From Nereocystis luetkeana (taxonomy: Eukaryota; Sar; Phaeophyceae; Laminariales; Laminariaceae), in NCBI GenBank assembly GCA_031213475.1, contig JARUPZ010000012.1, positions 10,002,727 through 10,066,726 on the forward strand: a DNA stretch of 64,000 nucleotides. Reading direction: 5' to 3'. Within the stretch, counting starts at the first letter, position 1; every line of letters starts with the position of its first letter. Made by a program: the position numbers and the translations under genes. This document shows positions 1 to 12,800 of the stretch, one piece after another. The notes under the pieces are model-generated. The model was not told where the DNA came from. It did not search any database and saw only the letters and a program-made list of their open reading frames with translations.

Positions 1-3000
1 GGAATCTCGTCAGTTCTCGACAGCAGCCCATCCTCAAATCTACTAGCGCCAGCGTCGCCGTTCGGGACCGCAACCGCCACCCCAGACCCCGCCGGACCCG
101 CCCCTCCATTTTCCTGTCCAAACCCGTCGTCCCCTTCTTCTCCCGTGTCCACCTCCATCGCCTCTCCGTTTTCCCCCCCGCCCACAGTGGCCAACCCTGC
201 CGAAGATGCGGCACGGCAGTGCCCTTTGCCGTCTGCACCCCCCCCGCCTGCGCTGCCGCCCCCGTTGCCCCTGGGATCCCTCCCGCCCCCCTCGCCTGCA
301 ACTCCGTCCCCTTCTCGACCTCCCCCTCTGACCCCCTCTTCTCCGGCTGGGCCACCTTCAGAAAGTGCAGAGGTAGCAGCGTGCACAAATTGGCAACGAC
401 AACCACGCAACAAAAACAAGACAGCAACGTGAACCAGAACGAGTATACCACGCAACAAGGAAACGGCAACATCAACGCGAACAGACCAACAATGACGACC
501 ACAACAACAACAACAAAAACAACATCATCAACAACAACAACAACGACATACAACGACGACAACAGTAATAACAACCAGAGCATCAGCAGCAGCGACAGCG
601 ACAGCAGCAGGATTCGCCGGACAGCACGCCGTTCTGGTGCTGCGTGCCGCCAGTGTGCAACCTCCCAGATCTCAGTGCACACCACAAGCAAACAACAGCT
701 GCATGTAGCCTACCCGTAGCGCAATGACAGGACACAAACGGAATCGGTTCGCGTCGTGCCGAGACGAGCCGCGATCACATTGGCTATCAGGCTCGTATAC
801 TTCGTGCGCTTTTCCTGGGATTGAGGGCAGTAAGCCCACGTACACCGTGTGAGGGTATCACCACTCATTTAAAACGTTTGCGCTTGAGAGTCTCCTCACC
901 GGCGCCACCACTGTCCTCTTCTGGGCTCGGCTTATCGTTGATCTTGGGCTTGATGCCACACACGTGGGCCTTTAACAACGAAAAGTCGACGTCGCACCGA
1001 GACTCCGACCCGTCCTGCTCGGCGAGACACGCCACCGAGAGCGACGGCAACGGTGGTACATGGCACATCAATAAGGCATCATACCACCGTTTTGGAAGCG
1101 TTCGGTTGACCTGTTCACCAACGGCTGTTGCAGTAGTTCTAGTACAAAGCGGCTTCGAGAAACAGTCGAGGAACAATAATGGAAGTGCGGTTGTAGAAAG
1201 CACTTTTGAATGTACCGCCAGTCAGTCGAGATAGTCGAGAGGTCCAGAGGGGGGACGTATACTCAGAACACGATAAAAGTCTACTGGGTAGCGCTTTAGT
1301 CTAAAGTGATGCACGGCTAGACGAGAGCTCTTACTTGAATATTTTGATCATGTTTTTATCTTCCGGTGGATAGGTGCTCTTATTGAGGATGCTCGGCAGT
1401 CGGCACCAAGTAGGTACCGACGAACAAACAGACTAGACAAGTCCAGGAATAGGTACGTAAGTGTCAGACATGCAAAATAACGCATGCCGTCATGGTGATT
1501 CGTATACATGCGAGTGTATACGAGTAGCTCAGACAACGGTTCTCAGGCAGGCTGTGTAAGGGCAGCAGTGGTGACAACATGATAGCGAGAAAAAGGAAGA
1601 CGTCAGCACCGTTAGGCATCGCACCAAAGTTGGTGAAACTGGTGTTTCAACAGCATATCATGCAGCAGCACAATTTTTTGGGTTTTTGGGTTTATACGGC
1701 ACAAGGGGCTAAGAAAGCCGAACGTCATGGTATGATACCACTTAGTGGCTCTGACCTTCATCTCAACCAGATGGTGGCGAAGAAAGGCGACGGAATTTTT
1801 GCTTGGTCCACCAGCAGAGCTACATGAATATGTACGAGTATGTATATACGGATGCAACGATGGGTGCACGTGTGCGAGGTACAGTATTAATAGTAGTACC
1901 ATACCGGTGCCGCCATACAGAAATATGGGCTCGCCGAACAGAAACATTTAATCTGTATACGCCTTATTCTCTTGTCGTAGCACCGTCTTTGTGTGACCTT
2001 AGGCGTAGACTGCGACCATATAGGGTTTGACGTAACGCTCGCCGCTGACCACGATTTCTTAACCCCTTTAGAACCGCAGTCCTATATTTGGGGACAAACC
2101 ACTCAAATTTCAAGTAGTTTGTCCCCAAAACGGGACTGCGGTTTCAAAGGGGTTAATCCAAATTTCCTAATGTCCCCTTGAAGTGAGCTTAATGTCCATA
2201 TTAGGCTATTTCATATTCGTGGGTCTATACTATTAATATCATACTGCTGCATATTTGAATGTATCGGTGTTTCGTGTTTGGTGTTCGTTGGGTGGCGCTT
2301 GAATGATGAGCCCATGCCAACAGCCTACCTCGTTGAGATGCTCTTCGATACCCACGTAGGCCAGCCCCTTCTGCAGGAACGTGATGAGCATGCCTGGCGC
2401 GACCTGCGGCAACAGAACGGAGCACATGACGCACGGCAGACAGCATCGCAGCAGTCTATTACAATAATAGTGTCGTGAAATAAGGTGGCACCAGCCGCCA
2501 CAGATATACCTGCCGCGATGAATATTAATAATACCAGATGAATCACCGCCATCGAATCCGGCTGCAATCGGCAATCGACGTATCCGTTAGTTTGTGCGTC
2601 TTAAAATATCGGAATGACTCGAAGACTGCATGCAATGAAATATCGGAATGACTCGAAGACAGCATGCAATTAGACTGCGAGTACGTACGACGTACGCAAT
2701 CACATGATCTGACGAGTGCCCGTGATAGCTAGCTGACTTTCGGGCGGCTCGGCAAGCCGCCCAACACCCTCCACATGTACTCGTACTGCTTGCTGTATTG
2801 ATAGTCGCATGGGCAGATATGGACGCGCGGATACCGAGAGTACGCATTTGCCCTGTCAACTGGGTTGTTCGTGGATGAAATCGCCAGCGATTCCGTCCAG
2901 GGGAGAGAGGGAAAGCTTTCCAACATTTCGCTGGCCAGGTTCCTAGCGCGGCCAGGTTCCTATTAACCCTTTTAGAACCGCAGTCCCGTTCTGGGGACAA

Positions 3001-4345
3001 TCCAGTCAAATTTCAAGTAGTTTTGTCCCCAAACGGGACAGCGGTTCTAAAGGGGTTAATGGCGCGAACATAACCCCCCTGTACGGATGTTGCCACCCCT
3101 GATGTACGAAGGTATATACGCAACATAATGGTTGTCCCGTACAGAGCAGTACCAGTATTTTGTATGGAAGCACAAAGCAAGGACGTTTCGTCTTCGTATT
3201 CACACGCCGACGGTCCTGTGACCCATTTAGAACTGCAGTCCCGTTTCGGGGGCAATCCAGTCAAAATTCTGAGTAGATGTCCCCAAAACGGGACTGCAGT
3301 CCCAAAAGGTTCAAATGTCCGCCCAGAGTGGACTTGTTGCGATCTACAGCAACAGCAGTAGTATTAACAGAGACAAGTACAAGTATAACAACGATTTCGA
3401 ACGTGAATGTTGCAGATTGCAGATGATGCGGATGATGCCTGGAATAGAGTACCTCGTACGATATCATACCCGAATCTCGCCTGAACTATACTGCTCTGTT
3501 AATACTATTTGTAGGTATATACGTACCAGGTATGTACGACGACACTATAACATCAAAAGCTACGCCAACACCTACCGACGGCGAACGGCTCACGGAAATT
3601 CCAGCCGCCCGTCAGCAAGCTTCAAGGCCTTCATCAGCGCCCCACAGCTCGCGAAACAAACCCAGAGACAAGCTTCAGAACATACTACCCCCCCGCCCAA
3701 TCCCTGCTCCACAAGCGATACACCACACAGAACGGAGCGACCACGACCAAAAGGAGACACGAAAATAACCCGAGCTGCTTGCCTGTGCTTCTGCGACGCT
3801 GGACTTGGTGATCTGACTCTCGTATGCGAACGTGAAGGCCGAGTGGGAGAAGCCTGCAGGAGCACGGGATCTGGGTTAATAGGGTCTGAGCATTGACACG
3901 GCGGGCCACGGTTGCTGTATACTTGAGCGAGCGCTCTTCTACGTACAAAGAGACGGGAAACAAGAGAATTGGAAGTGTCTTTGGATGCTCAATGATACCT
4001 GGTATGATGATACGAATGATACTCTGGCGAACGCCAATGCGTGCAGCAGTCAGCAGCAGTACGTAGCGTTGGGGCTCCTGGTCTGTTAGCCTCAAAGGAC
4101 AAACTCAGCGGCATAATATCGATAACAAAACCCTTGCAGGAGGCAAGCGATAAATAGTGCAAGGTGGAGGCGGGTACGCTCGAGTCATATCCAGGTAATG
4201 GCGGCGCTGCTATCTCAACATAAGTCGCGCAAACGAGAGACGTCGCTGCTGGGTTGCCCTCACCAGACTCCTGAAGGTAACGAAACACGAGAAAGTTGAC
4301 CTCTTCGCTGCTGATAGCGGAACCATTTTCCTTCCACGGCTGCAT
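1..4345 (-). CDS. TBL1/HOS15-like LisH-WD40 co-repressor subunit, N-terminal part (left-edge partial)
   Basis: This gene encodes the N-terminal half of a TBL1/TBL1XR1/HOS15-type protein, a nuclear adaptor of histone-deacetylase co-repressor complexes (family knowledge). The model has five exons with matching phases: 4345-4264, 3853-3783, 2403-2329, 1014-900 and 355 to beyond base 1. Exon 1 reads ISSEEVNFLVFRYLQESG, the LisH signature; exon 2 reads GFSHSAFTFAYESQI; exon 3 holds LITFLQKGLAYVGIEEHLNE; exon 4 begins DGSESRCDVDFSLL. All four follow the order of animal TBL1 and plant HOS15. Exon 5 is a Gly-rich acidic linker containing MEVD, as in TBL1XR1 just before its WD40 propeller, so the propeller should lie beyond the left edge. 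The start ATG at 4345 precedes MQPWKENG. Intron 2 has a GC donor (CAG|GCAAGC). No frame problem was seen. Introns carry short repeats, including two copies of the 97-bp palindromic element and a degenerate third. Confidence 0.9.
485..605. repeat. CAA/ACA-rich simple sequence in a TBL1-like intron
   Basis: Low-complexity run built from ACAACA, ACGACA and CAGCAG units, lying between exons 4 and 5 of the TBL1-like gene. The ORFs that cross it are compositional. Confidence 0.7.
2059..2156. mobile_element. 97-bp near-palindromic MITE-like element, copy 1
   Basis: Begins TTAACCCCTTTAGAACCGCA and ends with its near-perfect reverse complement; the centre is an AT-rich loop around ACTCAAATTTCAAGTAG. 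Lies in intron 3 of the TBL1-like gene. Nine copies occur in the window. Confidence 0.8.
2963..3059. mobile_element. 97-bp near-palindromic MITE-like element, copy 2
   Basis: Same TTAACCC...GGGTTAA foldback structure as the copy at 2059, in intron 2 of the TBL1-like gene (between exons 2 and 3). Both arms are well preserved. Confidence 0.8.
3221..3313. mobile_element. 97-bp near-palindromic MITE-like element, copy 3 (degenerate)
   Basis: Recognisable by GAACTGCAGTCCCGTTT-like and CAAAACGGGACTGCAGT arms; the ends have drifted. It sits only 160 bp from copy 2. Confidence 0.65.
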
Positions 4346-5293
4346 GCCCAACCCTCTCTCCCAAACAAACCCCCCAAGGCTCTCTCCGTCGTTGAAGTTT
4401 TTGCGCTACCTGGACCGGCGCGCACCTTTTGGCGCAACTCCCTCGTGCACTCGTGAGCGAAATGTGCATGGATTCCATCCCCGCATCCTTTTCAAAACAA
4501 GCCACACTATCTTTACGCACAAACGGATTTGTGGTGATTTGTTAGCCACCACACACGCTCCAAGCATCTTTGTTTCCAACGCCACCGGATCAGGTGAAGG
4601 ATAGTAACGTCGGCAGGCAGAATCTAGTATTCGTGAGTTGCTTCCTCAAGGCTGGGGATGGGCTTGCATGGGCCGCTTGCTCGAAGAGGAAGGAGGAGGT
4701 CCTTGCTTGGTAGCTCGACTATTGTCATCTCCTCAAGAGGGTGTACGAGCGTAGTATATGGTGGATATTCATTGCGTTAGTTCAGTCTCGGGGTGGTGTT
4801 CGGTTGAGGCTTCCTTCTTTGCGTCTTGTGCTGACCAGCCTCGCAGGTGTTATTGTTCGATCAGAGCATTGTTCAACTCGCCAGCATGCCACGCGGAGCT
4901 CTCGGAGTCGATGCATTCTGAGCGATCGATGCGTCCCTTTCTTGTAAAAAAAACAGGTTTTTAACGTCGTACGTTCTCTATCCTGTTCATATTACTCGTA
5001 TACCAGGTATATACCTACATACGTACCAGGACCAGGCGGAGAAAAAAAGCGCTCCGCCCCTCGAAGAACTCTCCGAGCCTGTGTAATGTGCAGGAGTTCG
5101 CGTATACGAGTACAGCTCGAAAGTGTTGGGAGTGAGGATACGATTCGGTAGGGGTGCCACTTCGCTGTCGTAGCAACGTCCTCCCACGCGTCCTTGGTTT
5201 TTACCTAGCGTTCTGCTTGCTGTTGCAATCTGCAATGTTTGGTGTTCATCCTATCGACTACCAGGTAGTAGGTACCTGGTATCATTATGCACC

Positions 5294-5389
5294 CGACCCT
5301 TTCAGAACCGCAGTCCCGGTTTATGGACAAATCATTCAACTTCCAAGTAGTTTGTCCCCAAAACGGGACTGCGGTCCTGAAAGGATTAA
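5294..5389. mobile_element. 97-bp near-palindromic MITE-like element, copy 4
   Basis: Foldback copy with GAACCGCAGTCCCGGTTTAT and ACGGGACTGCGGTCCTGA arms. It ends about 240 bp upstream of the RPS20 start codon, so it lies in or close to that promoter. Confidence 0.75.
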
Positions 5390-5626
5390 CTCGGTACTGC
5401 TGTTTGTAGGACTGCTGTCCCCGACGAACAAACACCCTCGCCGTGTACGTCAAGTATGTGCGGTAATGGCATGTCTTATTTGTCCAAAAAAAAAAGTGTT
5501 GTGTCTGACGCCTGTCGCTCTCTGCTCCGCTGCTTTGACCTTGCCTCGCGCTATAGGTTACTGTAGAAGAATCATCTTCTGCACCTCGTCCGGCCACTCT
5601 CTTTTGTCAGCCAGTCTCCTTCTACC

Positions 5627-7494
5627 ATGTCTGGATACGCCAAGGTGAAGGGCCACGGCCAGGAGGAGGCGCGTGTGCACCGCATCCGCATCACCCTCAC
5701 CTCGAAGAACGTCAAGAACCTCGAGAAGGGTAAGTTTACCGCGGCGTCAAAGCGCTCATATACGCCAGACTTTTACTCTCAGTACGAGACTACGACCCAG
5801 CAGTACGTGGACATGAGCATCAACATTATGATGTGAAATCTGCGAGCTTTTTCTGAGTTTCGGTAACGGGTATTTATGCCTTCGACCGTTTTCGTAACGG
5901 GTAGCTAGCTCCGTGGGTGGTTGGTCCTTTCTCTGTCCTCGCCCCTCGTGCTCGTAACTCTCTGTATTTCCCGAGGTCTTGAGGCAGAGCTATCTATAAT
6001 TAATACCAGGTAGCTTACAGCGTCTGGTCCTCCGTAGGATACATTAGCGGGTTTCCTACTGATATGTTGGCATGCATGGAAAATGGGCACCTGCTGGGAT
6101 GTCACCACATCTTGTCACGGAGTATCCTTTGCTACCTGCGTGTGCTCCTGCGAGTTCGCCTATCTAGATGGGTGTGCAGAGATGCTGGCCCCGGGCCCCT
6201 GCTGAGTTCAGGGTATTATGCGTAGAGGTGTGGGTGGCCGTTTTTTTGCGTTCACTATGAGCTGGTGTTGCAGAACTTGACCTGTTGAAGGGCTATTAAT
6301 AGTAATAACACGAAATCGTTGGATATCAAAACAAGTATGCACACTTCGACTGCTCTACCTTGTTTCGACATTGTCATGGGTGTGAAGGCAGCAAGCTCGC
6401 GCCAAGTGGGGGGTGATTCACCAGTTATTCGACACTACATACTGGTACAGATAGTAGTTGCGTACGATACAAAACATTTTTTTTTATTTTTTTTTTGCTC
6501 ATCCCATTTATTATCTTTGCACATCTTCTTCTCTCTCCTTCCAACTCGTAACTCAGATCCGGGGTCACATAGCAGGCACTTCTCCCCCCTTCCCGCTACG
6601 GTACGTGCCTTCATTTTTATCGCGAGAAGATTTCAGCCTTTTCTTCACTCGTCGACTCGCATCGAATTGTGCCTACCCACGCTGCAAGGCGCTCTCAACA
6701 ATTGAATCCTTTTTTATTTTTGCAAATAAAGTCAAAGTCCGACCCACCTGGGGCTCGAACCTAGGACTCAAACATTCGAGGTTAACCACTTGAACCACCG
6801 GGGCGACTGTGTCTACGATACGCTCACCCCATACACTATAACTCAGTCAAATATCACTACTGCTGTACTTGCCCAATGAAAGTTCACTTTTGGGGTTTAC
6901 ACGTACCCGAGGTAATTGTGAGCGGTGGCTAATTTGTTGAGCCTGATCACCAGTCACTGCGTCTCCGAGTGGACGTGCTTCCTCATGCTTCAGCCACCCC
7001 GACGACAAAGGTGGCTCGCTTTTTGCGTGTAGCGAAAAATATGAGGTTGCTGTGAAAACGCACGCAACGTCGGATGTTGTATACCAGGTACTCGTTTTTA
7101 AGCCCGATGTACAGGTTATGCCCGTGTATCGGCATCCCGTTCTCTCCGATGAAACAACAACAAACAAGCAATGTTTTCTCTCTCCGGTGTTGGTGTCGTG
7201 CTCTGCCTGTAACTATCTCAACTTGCTGTTGCAGTTTGCGCGGACTTGAAAAAGGGCGCCGTTGACAAGGAGCTCAAGGTGTCCGGCCCCGTGCGCCTGC
7301 CCACCAAGAAGCTCAAGATCGTCACGCGCAAGTCCCCTTGCGGCGAGGGAACCAACACCTGGGACCGCTTCGAGATGCGTATCCACAAGCGCATCCTCGA
7401 CCTGCACTCTCCCTCGGAGATCGTGAAGGAGATCACGTCCATCTCCATCGAGCCCGGAGTAGAGGTGGAGGTCACCATTGCGGACGCCTTCTAA
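5627..7494 (+). CDS. RPS20: 40S ribosomal protein S20 (uS10)
   Basis: Cytosolic small-subunit ribosomal protein uS10, which binds in the head of the 40S subunit. Two exons, 5627-5729 and 7235-7494, join in phase 1 (AAGG|GTAAGT donor, TTGCAG acceptor) and give 120 residues, the usual family length. Exon 1 starts [20 protein letters not shown] and exon 2 carries family-diagnostic stretches: [40 protein letters not shown] and the C-terminal [18 protein letters not shown]. The ATG lies in TACCATGTCT and follows a pyrimidine-rich stretch (CTCCTTCTACC), which could act as a translation-control leader as in many ribosomal protein genes (inference). The 1.5-kb intron holds a SINE in the opposite orientation. 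Nothing is odd in the coding sequence. The TBL1-like gene starts 1.3 kb away on the other strand. Confidence 0.98.
6475..6805 (-). mobile_element. tRNA-derived SINE, copy 1, inside the RPS20 intron
   Basis: Read on minus, the head has a pol III A box (GTGGTTCAAGTGGTTAACC) and B box (GGTTCGAGCCC). A body containing GGCACGTACCGTAGCGGGA and GATCTGAGTTACGA follows, then an A-rich tail. The body is shared with copies at 10391 and 33944. Confidence 0.75.
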
Positions 7495-8048
7495 ACGTAG
7501 CTGGGTAGCGTGGCCTGATAGCTTGTTAGCTATTGGTGTGGCCTTCTACTGCAGTAGGTTTGATTGGATTCTGTGGCCTTCGGTAGGAAATGATGGTGAC
7601 GGTGGTGGTGGTTATCATACCGCCACCGCTGGCGATTGGCTTTCAATGAGATGGCGCTGAGCATAACATCTTGTTTTTTCCGGGCGCGATGCCCCCCGGC
7701 TTGCGCTGCTACAGCACAGGCAGCAGGTGGACGAAACCACCATTGCTGCTGATGCTGAGTCTATTCTGTGTGGCATGTTTTTCATCCCCCTGTCTCGTTC
7801 CGTCGAAACCACCTCCCCTCGTTGCCGAGGAACATGCTGCTTGCACACTTTTGGCCGACGCTCGGCAACACCATGCCTTTGCGTCCGAACGCGACTACAC
7901 ACAGCAGTCAGCTCGTCACCAGTGGAAGGCATTATGACGGAAGACACCCGTCTACACCGATCCCTTCACCGCATGGTCGCACAGGCCCAACGTTGTTTTG
8001 ATTCGATGAGTTCTCGGAAGCAAATATATTGCCAATATCTGCTCGCCT

Positions 8049-8298
8049 GCTCGTACCTTTTGGTGTCAACCTCAGCTTTGCGAAGCATCCCCTGACGTTG
8101 CATGTTGCAGTATGGCACACTCTAGGCTTTCTTGCGCCCGCTTGGTCGTGGGAAATTTAAATCTCGAACGCGCGGGAGTATTCCCCAAACCTTGAGGATC
8201 CCAAACGTTCTAACAAATAACTGCTTGAAACTCGAGTGTGCCTGACATATGTTCCGAGGGCTGCTATTATATCCAACATGCCTTACGTTCCTTTTCAA
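8049..8298. repeat. 245-bp duplication, first copy
   Basis: Shares with 8329-8571 the blocks CTCGTACCTTTTGG, CTGACGTTGCATGTTGCAGT, CTTGAGGATCCCA and GAAACTCGAGT in the same order. On minus each copy contains an exon-like island between an AG and a GTACGAGCAG donor-like site. Confidence 0.65.
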
Positions 8299-8328
8299 CT
8301 GTGAACCAATGACTGGGCACTGGTACTC

Positions 8329-8571
8329 TGCTCGTACCTTTTTGGCTTCAGCCTTCGCTTGGCGAAGCTTCTCCTGACGTTGCATGTTGCAGTATGACAC
8401 ATTTTACGTTTTCCTGCGCCCGCTTGCTGAGAAACTACAATCTTGAACTTGCGCGGGTAGTCCCGAAACCTTGAGGATCCCAGACGTTCTCGCGATGCTC
8501 GAAACTCGAGTCTGTCTAACATATACTACGAGGGTCGCGCTATCCAATATGCCCGACGTACTTTTTCAAAT
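8329..8571. repeat. 245-bp duplication, second copy
   Basis: Direct repeat of 8049-8298. On minus, the island between AG and GTACGAG reads EKLRQAKAEAKK, a helical charged peptide; the other copy reads GMLRKAEVDTKR. Whether this is an exon of an unseen gene is open. Confidence 0.6.
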
Positions 8572-9619
8572 ATATATTATCATTTGCCTTCTGACAATGT
8601 GCAGGGCGTTACTCATTCAAAACGAAAAAGCTGATAGAATTCGTCGAATACCACCAACCTCATCCAACCAAATCTCCTTCCCTGCGCATACTCAATTGAA
8701 TACGCACCGAGATATTTTACCTACTACTTCGAAGTATGTATCTATAGGCCATGCGCAATAGTGAATCAACACTCAACAACGGGGGTATGGATATAAGATG
8801 CACTTGTAAAGTCATTCCCGCCCCTCATACCCTTAAGATTCAATGCGCACCAAGCCAGCCAAGGTTGGCTGACATGGCAAAATTTCACTCCTACCCAAAA
8901 TGCACCTGGCCTCTGCAGTATAGTGGTATTGTATCGCTGCTGCTATTTTTCGCTCCGACGCCAAACGCACTTGGTGTTATTGTGTCTGGCCTACGTGTTG
9001 CGAACGTGCCGTTCCTGTTCCTTGGCCGCTTTTTAAACCCGACCAATCCCTGAATTTTCCATACCTCCGCCCAACCTTGTTTTAAATGGGAACACCTATA
9101 TAGGGAAGAACAGGGCAACGCTTGCCCTGCTCTACCATGGATACAACAAGCACTTCTAACTGCGAACCTATAGGGTATCGTGAAGAAACCGCACCACGGA
9201 CGGTGGGTGATGCCATCATTGATCACTGTCAAACCGAAGAACGCCAGGAAACATGCTCCGTATACAACTACACCCGAAAACAGAACGCGGTCGACTTTGA
9301 AGACGAAGCCGAAAATAAAAGCATGCCATCTTGACGCCGATGCGGAGACCCTAAAAATATTGTGTGCCGGGGGTTCTGTTTGTACACCCCAACTGGCGTT
9401 GCCGCAGTTGGTAAAAGAAATGGTGAATAATGCGAGGGGCAGTGACAATACCATCCTGTTTCACTCGCAGAGAAAAAAAAAACAAGAAGATATCTACGGT
9501 GCCAACACCCGAGAAAAGAGTACGAGGTCAAAACTAGAAAGAACAAAAAACATTGCACACTTTGGTGCCGATTCCCGAGACTCGAGGAAATGTTGTGTTG
9601 TTTTCATATTCACTCATCG

Positions 9620-9700
9620 CCGCAATACAATGAAGTCCGTGGTCGCAGGACAGGCTCCAATAAGTCTGGAGTGGAAGGATAACTCGGTAAAAAATAACAA
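9620..9700 (-). mobile_element. LINE 3' end fragment
   Basis: On minus it matches the 3' UTR of the LINE at 47-49 kb: CTTATTGGAGCCTGTCCTGC followed by GACCACGGACT. Only the last part of the element is present. Confidence 0.6.
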
Positions 9701-9819
9701 AATAAGCGAGAAAAATACACATGATGACGGAAGCACATCTACACTGAAGACAAAAAAAATATGTCCAGCTGGTGGGCAAGCAAAATACTACAAATATACA
9801 GAGCAAAACAACGCAAATA

Positions 9820-12800
9820 TTACTCCCCAGTGTCTATTCCTAATATATTAGACGTCCGTTCGGCCAGTTCAGGCAGCCCGTTGTCTGTCATGAATGCTAG
9901 CAATCTCTCGGTACCCTTTCCGATTCCCGATTGCAAGGCGAACGGCGCGACTGATTCCAGAGTCTTGGCGCCGGTTCTTCGGTCAAGAGGCACAGCTGTA
10001 GACAACTCCACCAGCCTTCTCGCCAGCAATGTCTGCGCCCTAGTCTGCTCCACGAGCGCCTGTTTCAGACGCAAGTGCATCACAGCGGTCGAGAGTCAGG
10101 GATGAGGGGGATTGGGAAGGAATGTCAAAGACACAATATATTACAAACCGAACGTGCCCGTACCGTGTTGGTAAATTCTTGATGTCAAAATATCAACAAC
10201 TGAAGGTTCGGTCTCCGAATCATATGATACGTAGTACCACGGCACGAGATAGCTCTGGGCCAGTCATCTTGCGCCAGACAAAGCAGCTGATACTACTGTT
10301 AATCGAGCTACGACGCCCGTAGTTTTTGGCGCAATGAACGATGTAGCAATACCACAACAGACTACCACGAAATGAAGCTATTAGCCTGTCGCCCCGGCGG
10401 TCTAGCGGTGAACCTTGAATACTCATTTTTATGATACGACTACACAAGAAAAATATACTCCGTACAAACTATTAGCGTTGATGTCAAGGGATCGATTCTC
10501 CACACGGAGTTTTTTTTCGTAAGACACCAAGAGCCGAGGCGCCTAGCGCGGGTGAGCACAATTCGACGCCACTCGACGGGCGAAGAAAGAGCTGAGCCTT
10601 TCTCGAGAAAACAAAGCACGGCGCGTACCGTAGTTTGTGGGGGGGGCGGGGAGCATGCTATGTGGCACCGAATCTGGGTTACGACAAGGGAGGGAGCAAG
10701 ATGAAGAAGGAAGAAGCTTACAAATGGCATGGAATATATATATATATATATATATATACCAGTCGCACTACGAAGAAAAAATAAGTGTAGTTACACGAAG
10801 CCGACTCACCGGATCCACGTTCTTCTTGGTCATTTCCGCGCAAATATCATTCACCGCCTCTTCAAGCGTCGCGTACTTGGCCAGCACCTATAAAAAAGCG
10901 TAATAGTGCACGACACAGTGGCAAGTGGCGCAAAACCATGTTCAGGATTCAAAGGGCAAAGGGCGTTTTCCTTGCGCTGTCCATCATTTCTACCTATACG
11001 ATGTTCACTACAGTAGACGGGGCTACCTGGGTGGATCCTACCTATACGATGTTCACTACAGTAGACGGGGCTACCTGGGTGAATGCGAGAACTCAATAGG
11101 CACCGTGAAGAGCGTCGAGGTCGCGCAAGGAGTTTTCCAGAACGGGAAGGGTGTCAATACCGAACGAACAAGGTGCTTAAGGAAATATCTGGCGGAGAGA
11201 GAACCTTCCCAGAAATTAACGTTCGACTTTAGCACCCTCATCGCTGTCGAGAAAACGAGCGCTGAGAAACGAAAGCTACCCTGTGCGCACTCAACGCTCC
11301 TAAGGTACCAGGTAAGTCTTTGTGACGGAAATAAACACAAAGCTGTTAATAACATTGCAAAAATGCGATGGGGATCGCGGTTCATCGAGAAAACCTAAGT
11401 CAGACACAGCGTAACCCTCACCCTGGCTGCCTTGACAGGGCCGTAACCGTTCACACCGACAATGTCGTCGGATTTGTCGCCCGTTATCGCCAGGAAGTCC
11501 GCCAGCCTTCCCGGCGGGGCCAGGAACTTTGAAAGCACCTTCTCGGCGCCAAGATAGATTAAGAGCGAAGGGCCGGCACGATAAGCGATGCACGCAGTGT
11601 ACCTCTCGGCGAGGTTGATTTGCGATGGCAGATGCGGTCGGGCATTTGGAGCTGTTTGTGGCACGAGCTACCAACAATTACGCCACACGAAGCCTGTAGT
11701 TGATTGAAAAATACCAGGTACTCTTGTCATACTGGTACAAGGTACTACGCATGGTGTGCTAAGCAAACACTACAAAACAGGCCCGGCATGCTAATCCTCG
11801 ACGTTGTTGTGTGTACTACGGTGGTTGCCAAGCGCATGAAATATTAAGGAAGGTTTTCCTCAGCAACCTGTAGAGCCACTCTGACCAAAAGCATAACAGC
11901 ACTGAAAGACGCCACTTCGAACCTCAGACAACCCGACGCTAACCTTGGTGTGTGACTCGCCTCATCTGGGCCCAGCCTCTCATTCGTGTAAACGTTGAGC
12001 ATGTTGACCCTCCGCGTAACAAGCTGCGCCAGGTCCTTGTCGGCGCTGGCGATGGTAACTTTTGTAGCGCCAGCTGTCACCGCCTGCAACTCGGCGACCC
12101 GACGAGAGAAGCCGACATATATACCAGTAATGTTGGAACAAAGGCAGGGACGCAACAAGTTTGTCCACGGGGTTGGAGAAAAGTATCTTGGTTGTACAGA
12201 GAGAGAGAGGATATACCACCTCCATCGGGATCGACGCTGCCACTGCAGCGTTGATTGAACGCGGGAGTCGCGGCCCTGGTGAGAGGCTCCGCCTGATCGC
12301 AGCAGAAGGGCCTAATTGACCCCAAATACTGCGTACACAAATAGAGCGATGAAATAATCGTACAACAATACAGTATGCTTCGCATAGGATTTGATTTGTT
12401 GTGCATTCACGTTCTATCGCACTGGTCTTCGTTTTCTTGTTCATCGTAATTTCTAGTGATTTGACACTCACGCTGCACATTTTTGGATGGGCAAAGATAT
12501 TATGGAAATATTCTGCAACGATATGGGCGTGCACGTACAGGTCCAAGCTACGAGTAATACTGCCTGGGCTGATGTCTATTGTACAGACCCTGGCCGCTGA
12601 ACGTATTCGGACACATTCGAAAAAGGCGTTTTTTCTTGTGACAACAGGACAACATACCTTGAAAACGCCAAGGATCGGAAGCAGCAGTTCGACTAACAAC
12701 ATGCTGAGCCGCTCGGGATAAGCCTGTTCGACGGGTCAGATCGGTAACTTCCCACCATACAAGAAACCTCGTGCTGTAAACTACTGATTTTCGGGTATTT

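Larger units (their letters stand above)
7495..9819. other. Intergenic region between convergent RPS20 and exonuclease genes
   Basis: No gene is assigned with confidence. It holds a duplicated ~245-bp segment (8049 and 8329), an antisense LINE 3' tail fragment near 9620-9700, and ORFs at 7671-8095 with no recognised family. Both neighbouring genes end here, so their 3' UTRs should lie within it. Confidence 0.6.

Noticed and set aside
7671-8095. Plus-strand ORFs downstream of RPS20 (e.g. ARQHHAFASERDYTQQSARH)
   Set aside because: Protein-like in short stretches but split over frames, with no recognised family; possibly a transposon relic, not callable.
9180-9851. 223-residue plus-strand ORF
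   Set aside because: Runs antisense through a LINE tail and AT-rich sequence; composition is Lys/Thr/Asn-rich with no family features.
11103-11165. Minus-strand peptide TLPVLENSLRDLDALH as an extra exonuclease exon
   Set aside because: It lies inside the GAGCGTTGAG-ended repeat, and its phase does not fit between exons 11538-11422 and 10887-10810, which join correctly without it.
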